This document shows, piece after piece, positions 7,294 to 8,625 of a DNA stretch of 8,625 nt. Made by a program: the position numbers and the translations under genes. Under the pieces are notes generated by a model. The model was not told the DNA's origin and ran no database searches. It saw only the letters and a program-made list of their open reading frames with translations. This DNA comes from Rhodospirillales bacterium (GTDB taxonomy: Bacteria > Pseudomonadota > Alphaproteobacteria > Rhodospirillales > Defluviicoccaceae): assembly GCA_030622775.1 (NCBI GenBank), contig JAUXFS010000051.1, positions 1 to 8,625 on the forward strand, given 5' to 3'. The number at the start of each line of letters is the position of its first letter. Position 1 is the first letter of the stretch.

Positions 7294-8024
7294 TCAGGCC
7301 CTCTCTTCCATCTGCCGCGACAGGATGGCGAGGAACTCGCCGGCGAAGCCGTCGACACGACCGGCGTAGAGATCCAGGTCCTTCGAGATCTTGTTGTAGG
7401 CGAGCACCGCCGGAATCGCCGCCAGCAAACCCAGCGCGGTGGCGAACAGCGCCTCGGCGATCCCCGGCGCCACAACCGCGAGGCTGGTGTTCTTCGTCAC
7501 CCCAATCGCCTGAAAACTGTTCATGATCCCCCAGACGGTTCCGAACAGACCGACGAACGGCGCCGTCGATCCGGTCGAGGCGAGGACGGTCATGTAGCGC
7601 TCGGTGCGGCCCAGCTCGCGACCGGCGGTGACCTGCATCACCCGCTCGATGCGTTCCTGCAGCCCAGCATCGGCGGGTTGTCGTCGCCTTGGCGGCGAGA
7701 GACCGCGCGACGCCATTCGCGCATCGCCGAGACGAAGACCGCCGACATCGGATCGCGGGGCTGGGGGCCGATACGGTCGTAGAGGTCGTCGATGGCGCCG
7801 CCCGACCAGAAGGCGGATTCGAACCGGTCGGCGCGGACGTTGAGTTGGCGCAGGTTGAAGGTCTTTTCAAAGATGATCGCCCAGCACCAGATCGACGCGA
7901 CGAGGAGGAGAATGATGACGCCCTTGACCACCCAGCCGGCGCGCAGGAACAGCGTCCATACCGAAAAGTCGTAAGGGTTGACCGAACCGGCCAGGGCCGC
8001 CGCGTCGACGATGTTGTTTTCCAT
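7294..8024 (-). pseudogene. tolQ: tolQ, inner-membrane motor protein, reading frame broken by a one-base frameshift (possibly sequencing error)
   Basis: TolQ/ExbB-family subunit that forms the proton-channel scaffold with TolR. The first part reads from ATG 8024: MENNIVDAAALAGSVNPYDF, a membrane helix at about 32-52, and the conserved AVFVSAMREWRR, then runs out of frame to a TGA at 7640-7638. The second part, in the -1 frame, resumes at LQERIERVMQVTAGRE (about 7665 on), continues through STAPFVGLFGTVWGIMNSF and the third helix (ALFATALGLLAAIPAVLAY), and ends ILSRQMEERA with TGA at 7296-7294. Restoring one base, for example a fourth G at the GGG of 7665-7663, gives a normal 243-residue protein. 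No stop, deletion or decay is seen elsewhere in it. AAGGGAG lies six bases before the start. As tolR, tolA, tolB and pal are intact, an error in the sequence is more likely than loss of function. Confidence 0.9.
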
Positions 8025-8030
8025 TCAGCA

Positions 8031-8037
8031 CTCCCTT
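8031..8037 (-). promoter_or_regulatory. Ribosome binding site of tolQ
   Basis: AAGGGAG on the minus strand, six bases before the tolQ ATG, in the 29-bp gap after ybgC. It supports ATG 8024 as the true start of tolQ. Confidence 0.6.
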
Positions 8038-8053
8038 TCACAGGAGATCGATC

Positions 8054-8500
8054 CTATGGGTCGTTCCTGTTGCGAAATTCCTCGAGATGCGCGCGCAACG
8101 TCGCCGGAATCCGGGAAGGGCGGCCGGCGAGCGTCATGCAGGCGAGCTTGAGTGACATGCGAACCAAGTCCGCGCCATCGCGCCTGACCCACTGCTCCAT
8201 GCCCAGCGAGGCGCCGCGCAGCCCGGTGATCCGGGTCACCACCTCCAGCCAGTCGTCGAGGCGCGCCGGCGCCAGGAAATCGGCGGTGCAGTGGCGGACG
8301 GCGAAGACGACCCCCTCCTCCGCCATCATTCCCGAGTGGTTCAAACCGAGAGACCGCATCATCTCCGTTCGCGCCCGCTCGGCGAACCTGAGGTAGTTGG
8401 CGTAATAGACGATGCCGGCGGCGTCGGTATCCTCGTAGTACACCCGCAGCGGATACACGTGCGCATGGCCATCGAAAGCCCCGGGCGGTGGATCACTCAC
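8054..8500 (-). CDS. ybgC: YbgC, Tol-Pal-associated acyl-CoA thioesterase
   Basis: Cytoplasmic hotdog-fold thioesterase of the 4-hydroxybenzoyl-CoA thioesterase family, first gene of the tol cluster in many Gram-negatives. Characterised members hydrolyse acyl-CoAs and have been linked to phospholipid metabolism; the physiological substrate here is unknown. The 148-residue product carries the signature RVYYEDTDAAGIVYYANYL (19-37) followed by FAERARTE (39-46). D26 of the TD pair is the family's catalytic aspartate. The rest, including FAVRHCTADFLAPARLDDWL and VRMSLKLACMTL, matches the fold. The start is a GTG at 8500 that overlaps the end of ruvB by 8 bp with no strong Shine-Dalgarno, suggesting translational coupling. 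A second in-frame GTG at codon 15 would give a product starting close to the motif and cannot be excluded. Confidence 0.95.
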   Translation of the reverse strand: MSDPPPGAFDGHAHVYPLRVYYEDTDAAGIVYYANYLRFAERARTEMMRSLGLNHSGMMAEEGVVFAVRHCTADFLAPARLDDWLEVVTRITGLRGASLGMEQWVRRDGADLVRMSLKLACMTLAGRPSRIPATLRAHLEEFRNRNDP

Positions 8501-8625
8501 CGGTATTCTCGTCGATCAGTTCGAGTTGCCCGACATTGGCTGCGCCCGGCAGGCCGAGATGCCGGTAGGCCTGATCGGCCAGCGACCGGCCGCGCGGCGT
8601 GCGCAGGATGAACCCTTGCTGGATC
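8493..8625 (-). CDS. ruvB: RuvB, Holliday junction branch migration ATPase (3' end only)
   Basis: Hexameric motor that drives branch migration with RuvA in recombination and repair. Only the last 43 residues are in the window. They begin IQQGFILRTPRGRSLADQAY, the conserved end of the DNA-binding winged-helix domain (family form: LIQQGFxxRTPRGR), followed by RHLGLPG and a variable tail ending LIDENTGE. The stop TGA at 8495-8493 lies inside ybgC, giving an 8-bp overlap. The ATPase domain lies beyond the right edge. ruvC-ruvA-ruvB upstream of the tol genes is the usual alphaproteobacterial order. Confidence 0.92.
   Translation of the reverse strand, partial: IQQGFILRTPRGRSLADQAYRHLGLPGAANVGQLELIDENTGE

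Noticed and set aside
7638..7720. Programmed -1 ribosomal frameshift in tolQ
   Set aside because: The shift has the right direction, but no X-XXY-YYZ slippery heptamer in the first frame appears between the last conserved block and the TGA, and TolQ is not known to use recoding. Sequencing error or mutation is simpler.
6809..8041. A single 410-codon minus-strand frame from upstream of tolQ to the tolR stop
   Set aside because: Only the last 160 codons resemble a protein family (TolR). The first 250 are the third frame of tolQ, rich in Arg/Ser with no membrane helices, and tolR has its own ATG and ribosome binding site. It is not a fusion.

Overview
The window is a GC-rich stretch from what looks like an alphaproteobacterium, probably of the Rhodospirillales type. 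The evidence is the gene order, which is the usual alphaproteobacterial arrangement around the Tol-Pal locus, and the protein sequences. Placement below class is inference. Every gene I can support lies on the minus strand, so the transcription order is right to left: ruvB (3' end only), ybgC, tolQ, tolR, tolA, tolB, pal, cpoB (ybgF), tilS, ftsH (5' two-thirds only).

Region by region. At 8493-8625 the last 43 codons of ruvB overlap the GTG start of ybgC, an acyl-CoA thioesterase of the hotdog fold. Then come tolQ and tolR (the inner-membrane proton-driven motor), tolA (the periplasm-spanning transducer) and tolB (a periplasmic beta-propeller), with gaps of 29 bp or less and a 4-bp ATGA overlap between tolA and tolB. 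A 188-bp AT-richer leader separates tolB from pal, the outer-membrane lipoprotein that binds peptidoglycan. A 152-bp gap follows, then cpoB, a periplasmic coiled-coil/TPR protein. Only 13 bp later comes tilS, the tRNA(Ile2) lysidine synthetase. A 148-bp leader with a possible heat-shock-type promoter precedes ftsH, the membrane AAA+ zinc protease. The window edge cuts ftsH just before the point where its HEXXH motif is expected.

Together these genes encode the complete Tol-Pal machine. TolQ-TolR use the proton gradient to energise TolA, which reaches TolB and Pal to constrict the outer membrane at division and maintain envelope integrity, and CpoB links this to peptidoglycan synthesis. tilS and ftsH are housekeeping neighbours.

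The clearest anomaly is tolQ. Its conserved halves lie in two different frames, consistent with one missing base near 7660-7720. Everything around it is intact, so a sequencing or assembly error is the likeliest cause, though a real mutation cannot be excluded. The other points of interest are the two leaders. The tolB-pal leader holds a hairpin over the tolB stop, a 22-codon small ORF and a 7-bp direct repeat. The tilS-ftsH leader holds the RpoH-like promoter and a hexamer repeat. I found no mobile element, CRISPR array, tRNA or rRNA, and no novel multi-gene system: this is a core chromosomal region.
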